64,000 nt of DNA from an uncultured Clostridia bacterium (GTDB lineage: Bacteria > Bacillota > Clostridia > Oscillospirales > Ruminococcaceae), in contig CALXGR010000003.1 in the NCBI GenBank assembly GCA_944387885.1, positions 1 to 64,000 on the forward strand, given 5' to 3'. The translations under genes were made by a program, and so were the position numbers. The notes beneath the pieces were generated by a model. It was given only the letters and a program-made list of their open reading frames with translations, was not told where the DNA came from and ran no database searches. Below, piece after piece: positions 41,906-50,281 of this stretch. The stretch's first letter is position 1. Every line of letters begins with the position of its first letter.

Positions 41906-42868
41906 ATGAACATAGGCATCATCGGCACCAGTTTCATCCTGCCCGAGATCCTGCCCCAGATGAAGGCAGCCGGGATGACCCTGGGCGCAGTGTATTCCCG
42001 AAAAGAAGAGACCGGCCGGGCCCTGGCCGACACCTACGGCATCCCCGCCGTCTACACCTCCCTGGAGGAGCTTCTGGCAGACCCTTCCCTGGACTGGATC
42101 TACGTCTGTTCTCCCAACAGCCTTCACTATGAGCAGTCCAAGGCTGCCCTGGAAGCCGGGAAGAATGTCCTTTGCGAAAAGCCCCTGGTCCCCTCCCCGG
42201 CCCAGGCCCGGGAGCTGGCCGACCTGGCCAAGTCCAAAGAATTGTTCCTTTTTGAGGCAGTGACCACCGCCTTCCATCCCAACTACCAGATCATCCGTCA
42301 GCGGATGGAACAGCTGGGAGACCTGAAAATGGTGCTCTGTACCTTCTGCCAGTATTCCAGCCGGTATCAGGCTTTGCTGGACGGGAAGAATCCCAACGTG
42401 TTCAATCCCCAGTTCGCCGGGGGTGCCCTTATGGATCTGAACCTGTACAACATCCACTTTGCCGTGGGTCTGCTGGGAGCACCCGTATCGGTGAGATACC
42501 TGGCAAAGCTCCACTCCAACGGCATTGATACCCACGGCATCGCCTTGCTGGAATACCCGGGGTTCTTCTGCCAGTGTGCCGGAGCCAAGGATGGTCAGGC
42601 CCAAAACCAGATCCAGATCGTAGGCGAAAAGGGATACATGAAAATCACCCCCAGCGCCAGCAACTGCCAGTGCCTGGAGATTTGCTTGAGAGGGCAGGAA
42701 CCCGAAATTTTCCAGTGCCCCGAAAACGGCTGGTATTACGAGATGCAGGCCCTGGCCCAGATGGTAAAGGAGAAGGACCTGGAAGGCTGCTACCGCCTGC
42801 TGGAGACATCCTGTCAGGTGGTCCAGGTACTGGAGGCCGCCCGGAAAGATGCCGGACTTCCCTTCTGA
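41906..42868 (+). CDS. Gfo/Idh/MocA family oxidoreductase
   Basis: NAD(P)-dependent oxidoreductase of 320 aa. The Rossmann start is 'NIGIIGTSFILPEIL' (residues 2-16), then the conserved 'VLCEKPLVPSPAQA' with the catalytic-type EKP motif, and 'FAGGALMDLNLYNIH' corresponding to the GGGxLxDxGxH region. The substrate is not predictable. A GC hairpin and GGAGGAG precede its start, 36 nt after the regulator, so co-transcription is likely. It ends at a terminator. Confidence 0.9.
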   Translation: MNIGIIGTSFILPEILPQMKAAGMTLGAVYSRKEETGRALADTYGIPAVYTSLEELLADPSLDWIYVCSPNSLHYEQSKAALEAGKNVLCEKPLVPSPAQARELADLAKSKELFLFEAVTTAFHPNYQIIRQRMEQLGDLKMVLCTFCQYSSRYQALLDGKNPNVFNPQFAGGALMDLNLYNIHFAVGLLGAPVSVRYLAKLHSNGIDTHGIALLEYPGFFCQCAGAKDGQAQNQIQIVGEKGYMKITPSASNCQCLEICLRGQEPEIFQCPENGWYYEMQALAQMVKEKDLEGCYRLLETSCQVVQVLEAARKDAGLPF

Positions 42869-42877
42869 ATCATCCCT

Positions 42878-42905
42878 TCCCTCCCCTGTCCGGGGAGGGA
42901 TTTTT
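42878..42905 (+). terminator. terminator after the oxidoreductase gene
   Basis: Stem TCCCTCCCC / GGGGAGGGA with a TGTCC loop and five T. Confidence 0.9.
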
Positions 42906-42944
42906 CCTTGTTAATTATTGTAAATTTCCCGTTAAAAGTTGTAA

Positions 42945-42974
42945 TTGAAAACCCCTTCCCTGGTGATATATAAT
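42945..42974 (+). promoter_or_regulatory. promoter for the aldolase-nagB operon
   Basis: TTGAAA (42945-42950), 18-bp spacer, perfect TATAAT (42969-42974), about 65 nt upstream of the ATG. Confidence 0.7.
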
Positions 42975-43045
42975 AATAGGAGAAGGATTAGAAGCCTTTT
43001 TCTTTGCACAGGAGAAAAATATTACAGTATAAGGAGAGTTGTATT

Positions 43046-43891
43046 ATGCTGGTAACTGCAAAACAGCTGATGCTGGACGCCCAGAAGGGCGGCTACGCCA
43101 TCGGCGCATTCAACGTTGAAAATATGGAGATGGTCCAGGCTGTGGTTTCCGCCGCCGAGGAGCTGAAGAGCCCTGTTATCATCCAGACCACTCCCTCCAC
43201 CCTGAAGTACGCTTCCCCCGAGATGTTCTACGCCAACGTGTCCGCCGCTGCCAAGGCTGCTTCCGTTCCCGTGGTCATGCACCTGGACCACGGCAGCAGC
43301 TTCCAGCTGGCCATGCAGGCTTTCAGGGCCGGCTATACTTCCATTATGATTGACGGCTCCCACAGTGCCTACGAGGACAACATTGCCGTGACCAAGGCAG
43401 TGGTGGATGCCTGCCATCCCGCCGGCGTGCCCGTTGAGGCTGAGCTGGGCAAGGTAGGCGGCAAGGAGGATGACCTGGACGGCGGCGACGGCGGTTACAC
43501 CGTTCCCTCTGAGGCTGCCGACTTTGTGGAAAAGACCGGTGTGGACTCCCTGGCTGTGGCCATCGGCACCGCCCACGGCGTATACAAAGGCACCCCCAAG
43601 CTGGATGTGGACCGTCTCAGCGAGATCCGGAAGGTAGTTTCCATTCCCCTGGTTCTTCACGGCACCAGCGGCGTTCCTGACGAGGCTGTACGGGAGTGCA
43701 TCCGCCGGGGCATCTGCAAGGTAAACTACGCCACCGACCTGCGCATTGCTTTCAGCGCCGGTCTGAAGGAATATCTGGCCAAGGACCCTGATGCCTTCGA
43801 TCCCAAGAAGTACAATGCTGTGGGCCGTGAGAAGGTAAAAGAGTACGTTATGAGCAAGATCCTGGTCTGCGGAAGCAACGGCCGGGCCTGA
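43046..43891 (+). CDS. class II aldolase, tagatose/fructose-bisphosphate type (GatY/KbaY-like)
   Basis: Zn-dependent aldolase of 281 aa cleaving a ketohexose 1,6-bisphosphate to two triose phosphates. Zn and catalytic motifs are visible: 'VMHLDHGSSF', 'VEAELGKVGGKEDD', 'AIGTAHGVYKG' and 'LHGTSGVPDEAV'. The 281-residue size and the presence of a GatZ/KbaZ-type partner gene 4 kb downstream favour tagatose 1,6-bisphosphate. A housekeeping fructose-bisphosphate aldolase role is the alternative. AAGGAGAG lies before the ATG, and nagB follows after 61 nt. Confidence 0.85.
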   Translation: MLVTAKQLMLDAQKGGYAIGAFNVENMEMVQAVVSAAEELKSPVIIQTTPSTLKYASPEMFYANVSAAAKAASVPVVMHLDHGSSFQLAMQAFRAGYTSIMIDGSHSAYEDNIAVTKAVVDACHPAGVPVEAELGKVGGKEDDLDGGDGGYTVPSEAADFVEKTGVDSLAVAIGTAHGVYKGTPKLDVDRLSEIRKVVSIPLVLHGTSGVPDEAVRECIRRGICKVNYATDLRIAFSAGLKEYLAKDPDAFDPKKYNAVGREKVKEYVMSKILVCGSNGRA

Positions 43892-43952
43892 TAAGGCTTT
43901 TCCCCGGATGGGGTTTCCCTGCGATTATAAAACATAACAGGAGGCAGCCACT

Positions 43953-44681
43953 ATGAAAATCATTCGTGCAAAAGACTACAAGGATATGTCCCGGAAGGCC
44001 GCAAACATCATTTCTGCCCAGGTCATTATGAAGCCCTATGCAGTGCTGGGCCTGGCCACCGGCAGCTCCCCCGTGGGCACTTACGCCCAGCTGATCGACT
44101 GGTACAACAAGGGAGATATCGACTTCTCCGAAGTTACCACCATCAACCTGGACGAGTACCGGGGCCTGCCCCGGGAGCATGACCAGAGCTACTGGTATTT
44201 CATGCACAAGAATTTCTTTGACAGCGTGAATGTGCAGCCTGACCGGATCTTTGTTCCCGACGGCTCCAACCCTGATGCTGCCGAAGCCTGCCGTGAGTAC
44301 GATGCCATCATCCAGCGTGCCGGCGGCATCGACCTGCAGCTGCTGGGAATCGGCCACGACGGCCACATCGGCTTCAACGAGCCCGGCGCCGCCTTTGAGC
44401 TGGGGACCCACTGCGTGGATCTGACCAAGGAGACCATCGAGGCCAACAAGCGGTTCTTCAACAATGACGAGACCCTGGTGCCCCGTCAGGCCTACACCAT
44501 GGGCATCAAGACCATTATGCAGGCCCGGAAAGTCCTGATGGTAGCCAGCGGTGCCGACAAGGCCCAGATCATCAAGAAGGCTTTCTTCGGTCCTGTCACT
44601 CCTGAGGTTCCCGCTTCCATCCTCCAGATGCACCCCGATTTTATTCTGGTAGGCGATCAGGACGCTCTCAGCCTGATTTGA
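43953..44681 (+). CDS. nagB: glucosamine-6-phosphate deaminase
   Basis: Converts glucosamine 6-phosphate to fructose 6-phosphate and ammonia. The 242-aa protein has the sugar-phosphate loop 'GLATGSSPVGTYAQLI' (about residues 33-48), 'NLDEYRGL' and the active-site 'GIGHDGHIGFNEPG'. The family also includes galactosamine-6-phosphate isomerases (AgaI). With AgaS in the same locus, NagB activity on GlcN-6-P is most likely. It has a GGAGG ribosome site and a terminator downstream. Confidence 0.92.
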   Translation: MKIIRAKDYKDMSRKAANIISAQVIMKPYAVLGLATGSSPVGTYAQLIDWYNKGDIDFSEVTTINLDEYRGLPREHDQSYWYFMHKNFFDSVNVQPDRIFVPDGSNPDAAEACREYDAIIQRAGGIDLQLLGIGHDGHIGFNEPGAAFELGTHCVDLTKETIEANKRFFNNDETLVPRQAYTMGIKTIMQARKVLMVASGADKAQIIKKAFFGPVTPEVPASILQMHPDFILVGDQDALSLI

Positions 44682-44700
44682 TTATCCAATAAGGGACTGA

Positions 44701-44737
44701 CCCCGCTCTTTTCTTCACGGAAAAGGGCGGGGCTTTT
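44701..44737 (+). terminator. terminator after nagB
   Basis: GC-rich hairpin (CCCCGC...GGCGGGG with TTTTC/GAAAA extension) followed by five T. Confidence 0.85.
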
Positions 44738-44772
44738 TGTTTTACGTTTACGGGATTCTACATTTTAAACAT

Positions 44773-44807
44773 AAAAAGGGAGGCAGCCCTTTTACAGGCT
44801 GCCTCCC
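44773..44807 (-). terminator. terminator after yajC
   Basis: Perfect 11-bp stem GGGAGGCAGCC / GGCTGCCTCCC followed on the minus strand by five T. Confidence 0.9.
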
Positions 44808-44825
44808 GGCTTGCTTTATGGACAA

Positions 44826-45107
44826 TCAATCTTTTACCAGAGCCTGTACTGCGTACCGGGAAATGGTAATGATGGTCTTGGGTGCAACTTCCACCCGCAG
44901 GGTTTCCTCATCCATGCCGGTGACGGTTCCGTAGATACCGCCTGCAAACATGATTCGGCTCCCAATCTTCATTTCCGTGTGGATTTCGCTCACGGCTTTC
45001 CGCTTCTGCTTCATGCCTCTTGCGGAAATCAGGTTGAGAATGATGGCAATAACGCCCATCACAACCGCCATGGTAATACAAGTCCAGCCAATTACTTCCC
45101 AGTTCAT
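44826..45107 (-). CDS. yajC: YajC family protein
   Basis: A 93-aa protein with one N-terminal membrane helix ('WTCITMAVVMGVIAIILNL') and a small cytoplasmic beta domain ('MKIGSRIMFAGGIYGTVTG'), the standard YajC form, normally an accessory of SecDF. Here it is not near secDF but is the third gene of the agaS-IIA-yajC unit, 31 nt after IIA. Similar placement next to mannose-family PTS genes is known in streptococcal hyaluronan/amino-sugar loci, where its role is unresolved. Start 45107 is preferred over a TTG at 45113 by spacing from AAGGA. Confidence 0.9.
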   Translation of the reverse strand: MNWEVIGWTCITMAVVMGVIAIILNLISARGMKQKRKAVSEIHTEMKIGSRIMFAGGIYGTVTGMDEETLRVEVAPKTIITISRYAVQALVKD

Positions 45108-45138
45108 ACGCAATGTTCCTTCTCTGTTTTAGTAAGTA

Positions 45139-45573
45139 TCAGATTCCGTCTTCGTCGGCGTTGTCCTCATGCTCTTCCAGAGCAAAGGGAACCAGGCACT
45201 CCTTGCCGATCTCCACCAGCTCATCCATGAGAGCCTTGGGGTCGGTCTCGTCGTCCACCATGGTAGCGCCGGTGACGATCATGGGCAGGTTGGAGCCTGC
45301 AATCACTTCGATAGCCTGGTCGGGACGTGCATACTTGCACTCCACGGCAGTCTTGAAGGGGGAACCGCCGGGCAGGTCGGAGAGGACCACTACGCCGTCG
45401 CAGTTCTTCAGGCTGTCGAAGGCCTCATTCAGCTTCACGGCCAAGTCCTCGGTGGACATGCCTTCCTCAAACAAAACATACTTGATGATCTCGCTTTCAC
45501 CGGCGATCATCTTAGCGGCACTCTGCATGCCGGCGGCAAACTGGCCGTGACCGGTAACCAACAAACCTACCAT
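45139..45573 (-). CDS. agaF: PTS mannose/amino-sugar family IIA component
   Basis: Cytoplasmic phosphocarrier of 144 aa accepting phosphate from HPr. The phospho-His is His9 in 'LLVTGHGQFAAGM'; 'GVVVLSDLPGGSPFKTA' is the second family motif. It completes the system whose IIB, IIC and IID lie at 38314-40455. It lies 21 nt downstream of agaS, so it is co-expressed with amino-sugar enzymes rather than with its membrane partners. Symbol by context. Confidence 0.92.
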   Translation of the reverse strand: MVGLLVTGHGQFAAGMQSAAKMIAGESEIIKYVLFEEGMSTEDLAVKLNEAFDSLKNCDGVVVLSDLPGGSPFKTAVECKYARPDQAIEVIAGSNLPMIVTGATMVDDETDPKALMDELVEIGKECLVPFALEEHEDNADEDGI

Positions 45574-45594
45574 AATATTACTCCATTCCTTTCG

Positions 45595-46773
45595 TTATTT
45601 CAAGGTGTAGGGATACAGGGTAACGCCCTTGACCACACGGTTTACCTCGCCGGTGGGGCAGGGGTTGTCGGGGGTGATGCCCAGGGACAGAGACTTCATG
45701 ACAGCCAGGGTCTGAGCAAAGAGGATGTAGTCGAAGCCCAGCAGGACATTTTCCTTGTCGCTGCCAACGGGGATCCGGATGATGTAGTCCACCAGGTCTT
45801 CCAGGCCTTCGGCGGGCTTGTTCATAACAGCCACGATCTTGTTGCCCTTCCGCTGGGGGCCCATCTCCTTGATCAGGTCGATCTCATACTTGCGGCGGTA
45901 ATCGTCGTCGCTCAGGTAGACCACGGTGAGGGTCCGGGGATCAATGATGGACTTGGGACCATGACGGAAGCCCAGAGGAGAATCATACATGGTGGCAACC
46001 TGGCCGGCGGTCAGCTCCAGCATCTTCAGAGCAGACTCCTGAGCCACACCCTTCAGGGCGATGTTGCCCAGGTATACGATACGGTTGAAGTCGAAGGTGT
46101 CCACGATCTCCTGAACCTGGCCGTACTGGGTGTCCAGGAAATGCTCGGCAGCCTTGGCCACCTCTTCGATCTCAGCGGTCAGCTCATCCAGCTTGTCCAG
46201 GTTGAAGGCCAGGTAAGTAGCCATGTACATGTTGGAGTAGCTGGAGGTCATGGCGAAGGACTGGTCGTGGGTCTCGGGAGTCAGGTTGAGAGCGAAGCAG
46301 TTGGTCCGGTCCTTGGCCAGCTTGGAAAGGGTGCCCTCATGGTTGCAGGTAACAAACAGGTGATACAGGTTCTGGCAGACCACCTCAGCGGCCTCTACAG
46401 CGCCCAGGGACTCGGGGCTGTTGCCGGAACGGCCGAAGCTGACCAGGATGGTGGGCTTGGTCCGGGAGAGGAAGTTCTCGGGGGAAGGTACAATGTCGGT
46501 GGTGGCATAGCTCTTCACCTTGTAATTGTACTTTTCAGCCAGAGCCTGGTAGAGAGAGTTGCCCACAAACTCGCTGGTGCCGGCGCCGGTGAGGATGATG
46601 TCAAAGTCGTCTGCCTTGACTACCTGGTCCAGGAACTTCTGCAGCTCGTCCTTGCAGGCTGCCAGCTGGGCACAGGTCTTCCGCCAGGTGGCGGGCTGCT
46701 GATAAATCTCGTGAATGGTGTATCCGGAGAAAGTTTCCTTCATTTTTTCTTCGGAAATATTAAAAATGCTCAT
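45595..46773 (-). CDS. agaS: AgaS-like SIS-domain galactosamine-6-phosphate deaminase/isomerase
   Basis: Cytoplasmic sugar-phosphate isomerase of 392 aa with two SIS domains: 'ILTGAGTSEFVGNSLYQAL', 'VSFGRSGNSPESLGAVEA', and 'PLGFRHGPKSIIDPRTL'. The AgaS family converts galactosamine 6-phosphate to tagatose 6-phosphate with release of ammonia. Start 46773 follows ACAGGAGGTTTGCG. It is divergent from nagA, whose product would deacetylate its substrate precursor. Glutamine-fructose aminotransferase-like isomerases are related, but no glutaminase domain is present. Confidence 0.9.
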   Translation of the reverse strand: MSIFNISEEKMKETFSGYTIHEIYQQPATWRKTCAQLAACKDELQKFLDQVVKADDFDIILTGAGTSEFVGNSLYQALAEKYNYKVKSYATTDIVPSPENFLSRTKPTILVSFGRSGNSPESLGAVEAAEVVCQNLYHLFVTCNHEGTLSKLAKDRTNCFALNLTPETHDQSFAMTSSYSNMYMATYLAFNLDKLDELTAEIEEVAKAAEHFLDTQYGQVQEIVDTFDFNRIVYLGNIALKGVAQESALKMLELTAGQVATMYDSPLGFRHGPKSIIDPRTLTVVYLSDDDYRRKYEIDLIKEMGPQRKGNKIVAVMNKPAEGLEDLVDYIIRIPVGSDKENVLLGFDYILFAQTLAVMKSLSLGITPDNPCPTGEVNRVVKGVTLYPYTLK

Positions 46774-46809
46774 GGTCGCAAACCTCCTGTGACGTATTCT
46801 GGTATTCTC

Positions 46810-46839
46810 ATTATATCTCACCCATTTTGGAAAAAACAA
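46810..46839 (-). promoter_or_regulatory. promoter for agaS-agaF-yajC
   Basis: Minus strand TTGTTT (46834-46839), 18-bp spacer, perfect TATAAT (46810-46815), about 40 nt upstream of agaS. Confidence 0.65.
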
Positions 46840-46903
46840 CCCAAATACTAAAAGCGGTAACAAGTGAGCTAAAAATTGCAAATATTTTTCCTGGAAAGGG
46901 CGG

Positions 46904-46956
46904 TATAATATATGCAACATCACCAATATGAGGTTTTATGCCTTTTCACGCGTGAA
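46904..46956 (+). promoter_or_regulatory. nagA -10 element and downstream palindrome
   Basis: Perfect TATAAT (46904-46909) without a good -35, followed by a 12-bp palindrome TTCACGCGTGAA (46945-46956) between the start site and the ribosome site. The palindrome may be an operator for a regulator of the amino-sugar genes. Confidence 0.5.
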
Positions 46957-46974
46957 TTAAAAGGAGGCCAGCTT

Positions 46975-48114
46975 ATGATTATTCAGAGCAAAAAGGTTTG
47001 GATCGCCGACCAGTTTGTGCCTGCGGCCATCCAGCTTGAGGAAGGAAAAATCGCCGGTATTTATCCCTACGGCAGCCGGGATGTTGACCAGGATTACGGC
47101 GACAAACGGATCGTACCCGGCTTCATGGACATCCACTGCCACGGAGCTTTTGAGTTTGACACCAACGACGCCAACCCGGAAGGGCTGCGGAACTGGTCCA
47201 AGAACATTGTAAAGGAAGGCGTTACCAGCTTCCTGGCCACCACCATCACCCAGAGCGAGGAAGTCCTCACCGCTGCCGTGGCCAATGTGGCCAATGTTAT
47301 GGAGGAAGGCTACGAGGGCGCCGAGATCCTGGGCATCCACTTTGAGGGCCCCTATCTGGATATGGTCTACAAAGGAGCTCAGCCCGAGCAGCACATTGCC
47401 AAGCCCACCATCGAGCAGTTCAAGCGGTATCAGGAAGCCGCCAAGGGACACATCAAGTACATCACCATGGCTACCGAGACCGACGAGGACTTTGCCCTCA
47501 CCCGGTACTGCGCTGACCACGGCGTAGTGGTAAGTATTGGTCACTCTGCCGCCACCTACGAGCAGGCTGTTATGGCCTGGGCCAACGGTGCCCGGTCCAT
47601 GACCCATGTGTACAACGGCATGACCCCCTTCAACCACCGGGCCAACGGTCTGGTAGGCGCCGCTTACCGGATCCGCACCATGTACGGCGAGATCATCTGC
47701 GACGGCAACCATTCCACCACCGCCGCCCTCAACAACTACTTTATGTCCAAGGGCCCCGACTACTCCATTATGGTATCCGACGCCCTCATGGCCAAGGGTA
47801 CTCCCGTGGGAAGCAAGTTCCTGTTCGGCGGCAATGAAATCGTCATTTACCCCGACGGCAGCGCCCATCTGACTTCCACCGGCGGACTGGCCGGGTCCAC
47901 CCTCCAGCTGAACCAGGGTCTGCGCATCCTGGTAGAGGAGGCTATGGTCCCCTTCAACTACGCCATTAACTCCTGCACCATCAACCCCGCCACCTGCATC
48001 GGCATGGAGGACCGGAAGGGCTCCATCCAGGTAGGCAAGGACGGCGACCTGGTGGTTCTGGACACCGATTACACCGTACTGCAGACTTACTGCATGGGCC
48101 AGCCCCAGCTGTAA
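46975..48114 (+). CDS. nagA: N-acetylglucosamine/galactosamine-6-phosphate deacetylase
   Basis: Amidohydrolase of 379 aa removing acetate from GlcNAc-6-P or GalNAc-6-P. Metal-site motifs are present: 'VPGFMDIHCHGAFEFD' (HxH-type start), 'ILGIHFEGPYLD', 'VVSIGHSAATYEQA' and 'THVYNGMTPFNHR'. AAGGAGG lies before the ATG at 46975; the upstream ATG at 46912 overlaps the promoter. It heads a nagA-gatZ unit and is divergent from agaS. Sequence alone does not separate NagA from AgaA. Confidence 0.93.
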   Translation: MIIQSKKVWIADQFVPAAIQLEEGKIAGIYPYGSRDVDQDYGDKRIVPGFMDIHCHGAFEFDTNDANPEGLRNWSKNIVKEGVTSFLATTITQSEEVLTAAVANVANVMEEGYEGAEILGIHFEGPYLDMVYKGAQPEQHIAKPTIEQFKRYQEAAKGHIKYITMATETDEDFALTRYCADHGVVVSIGHSAATYEQAVMAWANGARSMTHVYNGMTPFNHRANGLVGAAYRIRTMYGEIICDGNHSTTAALNNYFMSKGPDYSIMVSDALMAKGTPVGSKFLFGGNEIVIYPDGSAHLTSTGGLAGSTLQLNQGLRILVEEAMVPFNYAINSCTINPATCIGMEDRKGSIQVGKDGDLVVLDTDYTVLQTYCMGQPQL

Positions 48115-48141
48115 CCCCACAAACAAGAGAGGTATTGAATT

Positions 48142-49431
48142 ATGAAACATCCTTTGCAGGAAATGATGGAAAAGCGCCGCCAGGGAATCCGCTGCGGAAT
48201 CCCTTCCTACTGCAGCGCCAACGAGCTGGTGCTGGAGATTGCCCTGCGCCGGGCCAAGGAGCGGAACATTCCTGTTCTCATTGAGGCTACCGCCAACCAG
48301 GTAAACCAGTTTGGCGGATATACCGGCATGGTCCCCAAGGACTTCTATCAGATGGTCCTCAAGATGGCTCAGGCCATTGACCTGCCCGAGAACATGATCA
48401 TCCTGGCCGGAGACCACCTGGGCCCCCTGACCTGGCAGAAGCTGCCCGAGGCCGAGGCCATGGAGAACTCCCGGGAACTGGTTTACCAGTATGCCCGGGC
48501 CGGCTTCACCAAGATTCATCTGGACACCAGCATGAAGGTGGCCGACGACCCCGAAGGCCTCCTCTCCACTGAGGTGGTGGCCCGCCGTGGTGCAGAGCTT
48601 TACAAGGCAGCCATGAAGGGCTATGAAGAGCTGAAGGCTGAGAAGCCCGACGCCATGCGTCCCGTCTTTGTCATCGGCAGCGAAGTGCCCATCCCCGGCG
48701 GTACTACCGAGGCCGAGGACACTCTGGCCGTTACCAAGCCCGAAGCTTTCCGGGACACCGTTTCCACCTACCAGAAGGTATGGACCGAGGAAGGGGTAGG
48801 CGACGGCATGGCCGACGTTATCGCCGTTGTGGTACAGCCCGGCGTAGAGTTTGGCGACGAGCAGGTATTCTACTATGACCCCGCCGCAGCCACCGACCTG
48901 GTAGCTGCCCTGAAGGAGTTCCCTGGCATCTGCTTTGAGGGCCACTCCACCGACTATCAGAGCGCCAAGAACCTGGCTGACATGGTCACTGACGGCATTG
49001 CCATCCTGAAGGTTGGTCCCGCCCTGACCTTTGGTCTGCGGGAAGCCCTCTTCTCCCTGAGCATGATGGAGAAGGAGCTGGTTCCTGCCGAGAAGCGGGC
49101 CAACTTCATTGAGACCCTGGAAGAGGTCATGTTGGCCAACCCCGGCAACTGGAACAAGCACTACCACGGCGACGAGGCCCATCTGGCCCTCTGCCGGAAG
49201 TACAGCTACTCCGACCGGGCCCGGTACTACATCGGCCAGCCCCAGGTTGTGGAAGCTATGAACAAGCTGTTCGACAACCTGCGGGAGTATCCCATCCCCA
49301 TGAATATGCTTCATCAGTACATGCCCCTGTCCTACAACAAGGTACGGACCGGCGAGCTGAAGCTGGACCCCAGAGAGCTTGCCATGGACGGCATTGTCCA
49401 GTTTATGCTGGATTACGAGAGCGCTGTCTGA
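48142..49431 (+). CDS. tagatose-1,6-bisphosphate aldolase subunit, GatZ/KbaZ-like
   Basis: A 429-aa protein of the D-tagatose-bisphosphate aldolase class II non-catalytic subunit family, needed for stability and activity of GatY/KbaY. Family segments include 'GIPSYCSANELVLEIAL', 'GDHLGPLTWQ', 'KIHLDTSMKVADDP', 'VFVIGSEVPIPGGTTEAED' and 'FEGHSTDYQ'. It follows nagA by 27 nt. Its presence suggests the 43046-43891 aldolase works on tagatose 1,6-bisphosphate, completing the galactosamine route. Confidence 0.9.
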   Translation: MKHPLQEMMEKRRQGIRCGIPSYCSANELVLEIALRRAKERNIPVLIEATANQVNQFGGYTGMVPKDFYQMVLKMAQAIDLPENMIILAGDHLGPLTWQKLPEAEAMENSRELVYQYARAGFTKIHLDTSMKVADDPEGLLSTEVVARRGAELYKAAMKGYEELKAEKPDAMRPVFVIGSEVPIPGGTTEAEDTLAVTKPEAFRDTVSTYQKVWTEEGVGDGMADVIAVVVQPGVEFGDEQVFYYDPAAATDLVAALKEFPGICFEGHSTDYQSAKNLADMVTDGIAILKVGPALTFGLREALFSLSMMEKELVPAEKRANFIETLEEVMLANPGNWNKHYHGDEAHLALCRKYSYSDRARYYIGQPQVVEAMNKLFDNLREYPIPMNMLHQYMPLSYNKVRTGELKLDPRELAMDGIVQFMLDYESAV

Positions 49432-49455
49432 TTTTCCTTTATCATTGAACCTGTC

Positions 49456-49475
49456 CTCCGGCTGAAGCCGGAGGC
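49456..49475 (+). terminator. small stem-loop after the GatZ/KbaZ-like gene
   Basis: CCTCCGGC-TGAA-GCCGGAGG hairpin, 25 nt after the stop codon. The U-run is poor, so termination may instead occur at the larger hairpin downstream. Confidence 0.6.
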
Positions 49476-49511
49476 AGGCTCTCTCCTTTGTGCAAGATTT
49501 CTCCAAAAGCG

Positions 49512-49567
49512 CACTACACCCCATCCCTCCGGATGCTGTTCACCGGCGGGATGGGGTGTAGTGTTTT
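49512..49567. terminator. large convergent terminator hairpin
   Basis: Perfect 16-bp stem CACTACACCCCATCCC / GGGATGGGGTGTAGTG with a 20-nt loop, followed by TTTT on the plus strand, between convergent genes. Confidence 0.75.
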
Positions 49568-49588
49568 AAATGGATTCAGTTGTAAGAA

Positions 49589-50239
49589 TTACAGGGTGCC
49601 TTCCCGAATCAATTTCAAGGCATGGTTCAGGGTGGGGCATACCGCCGCCACAGCCTCCTTCAGTTCAGGGGTGGGAGGAACCTGGTCGGGAACCAGAACG
49701 GTGGTACAGCCGGCCTTGACCCCGGCCCAGCCTCCCTGAAGGCTGTCCTCGAACACATAGCAGTCCCGGGGATCTGCCCCCAGCTCTTTGGCTGCCAGAA
49801 GGAAAACATCCGGTTCAGGCTTGCAGTGTTCCACCTGTTCCCCGCTGACCAGCAGGTCAAAATACTGGCTGATTTTTCCCACTTCCAGGTGATGGCGGAT
49901 CACTTCCAGGCCGCTGGAGCTGGCCACTGCCAGCTTGACCCCCTGCCCTTTCAGGTAGGAAAGGATCTCCACCACCCCGGGTTTCAGGTCGATCTGGGTC
50001 TTCATCCGCTCCATTCCCCGGTTATGCCATTCCTGCCAGAACACAGGGGGATTGAGGGTGGGATAATACCGATGGATGATAGCCAGTTCATAATCACCGC
50101 AGGTACCGCAGACCTCATGGAAGAACTGGGGATCCACTTCCAGACCCCGTTCCCGGGCCATTTCCTCAAACACTACCCGGAACACATTTTCACTGTCCAC
50201 CAAAAGGCCGTCCATGTCAAAAATGCCGTACTGTTTCAC
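49589..50239 (-). CDS. HAD family hydrolase, beta-phosphoglucomutase-like
   Basis: A 216-aa phosphatase or mutase of the HAD superfamily with motif I 'GIFDMDGLLVDSE' (nucleophile Asp), a helical cap, motif II 'VASSSG' and motif IV 'CYVFEDSLQGGWAGVKAG'. The substrate is unknown; sugar phosphates are typical for this subgroup. A GTG at 50239 with GAGG 8 nt upstream is preferred over a GTG at 50254 that coincides with the ribosome site. It lies downstream of putP with a 42-nt gap. Confidence 0.88.
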   Translation of the reverse strand: MKQYGIFDMDGLLVDSENVFRVVFEEMARERGLEVDPQFFHEVCGTCGDYELAIIHRYYPTLNPPVFWQEWHNRGMERMKTQIDLKPGVVEILSYLKGQGVKLAVASSSGLEVIRHHLEVGKISQYFDLLVSGEQVEHCKPEPDVFLLAAKELGADPRDCYVFEDSLQGGWAGVKAGCTTVLVPDQVPPTPELKEAVAAVCPTLNHALKLIREGTL

Positions 50240-50281
50240 TGGAAGATACCTCACTGTTTCAAAGGGTTTGCACCCTGTATT

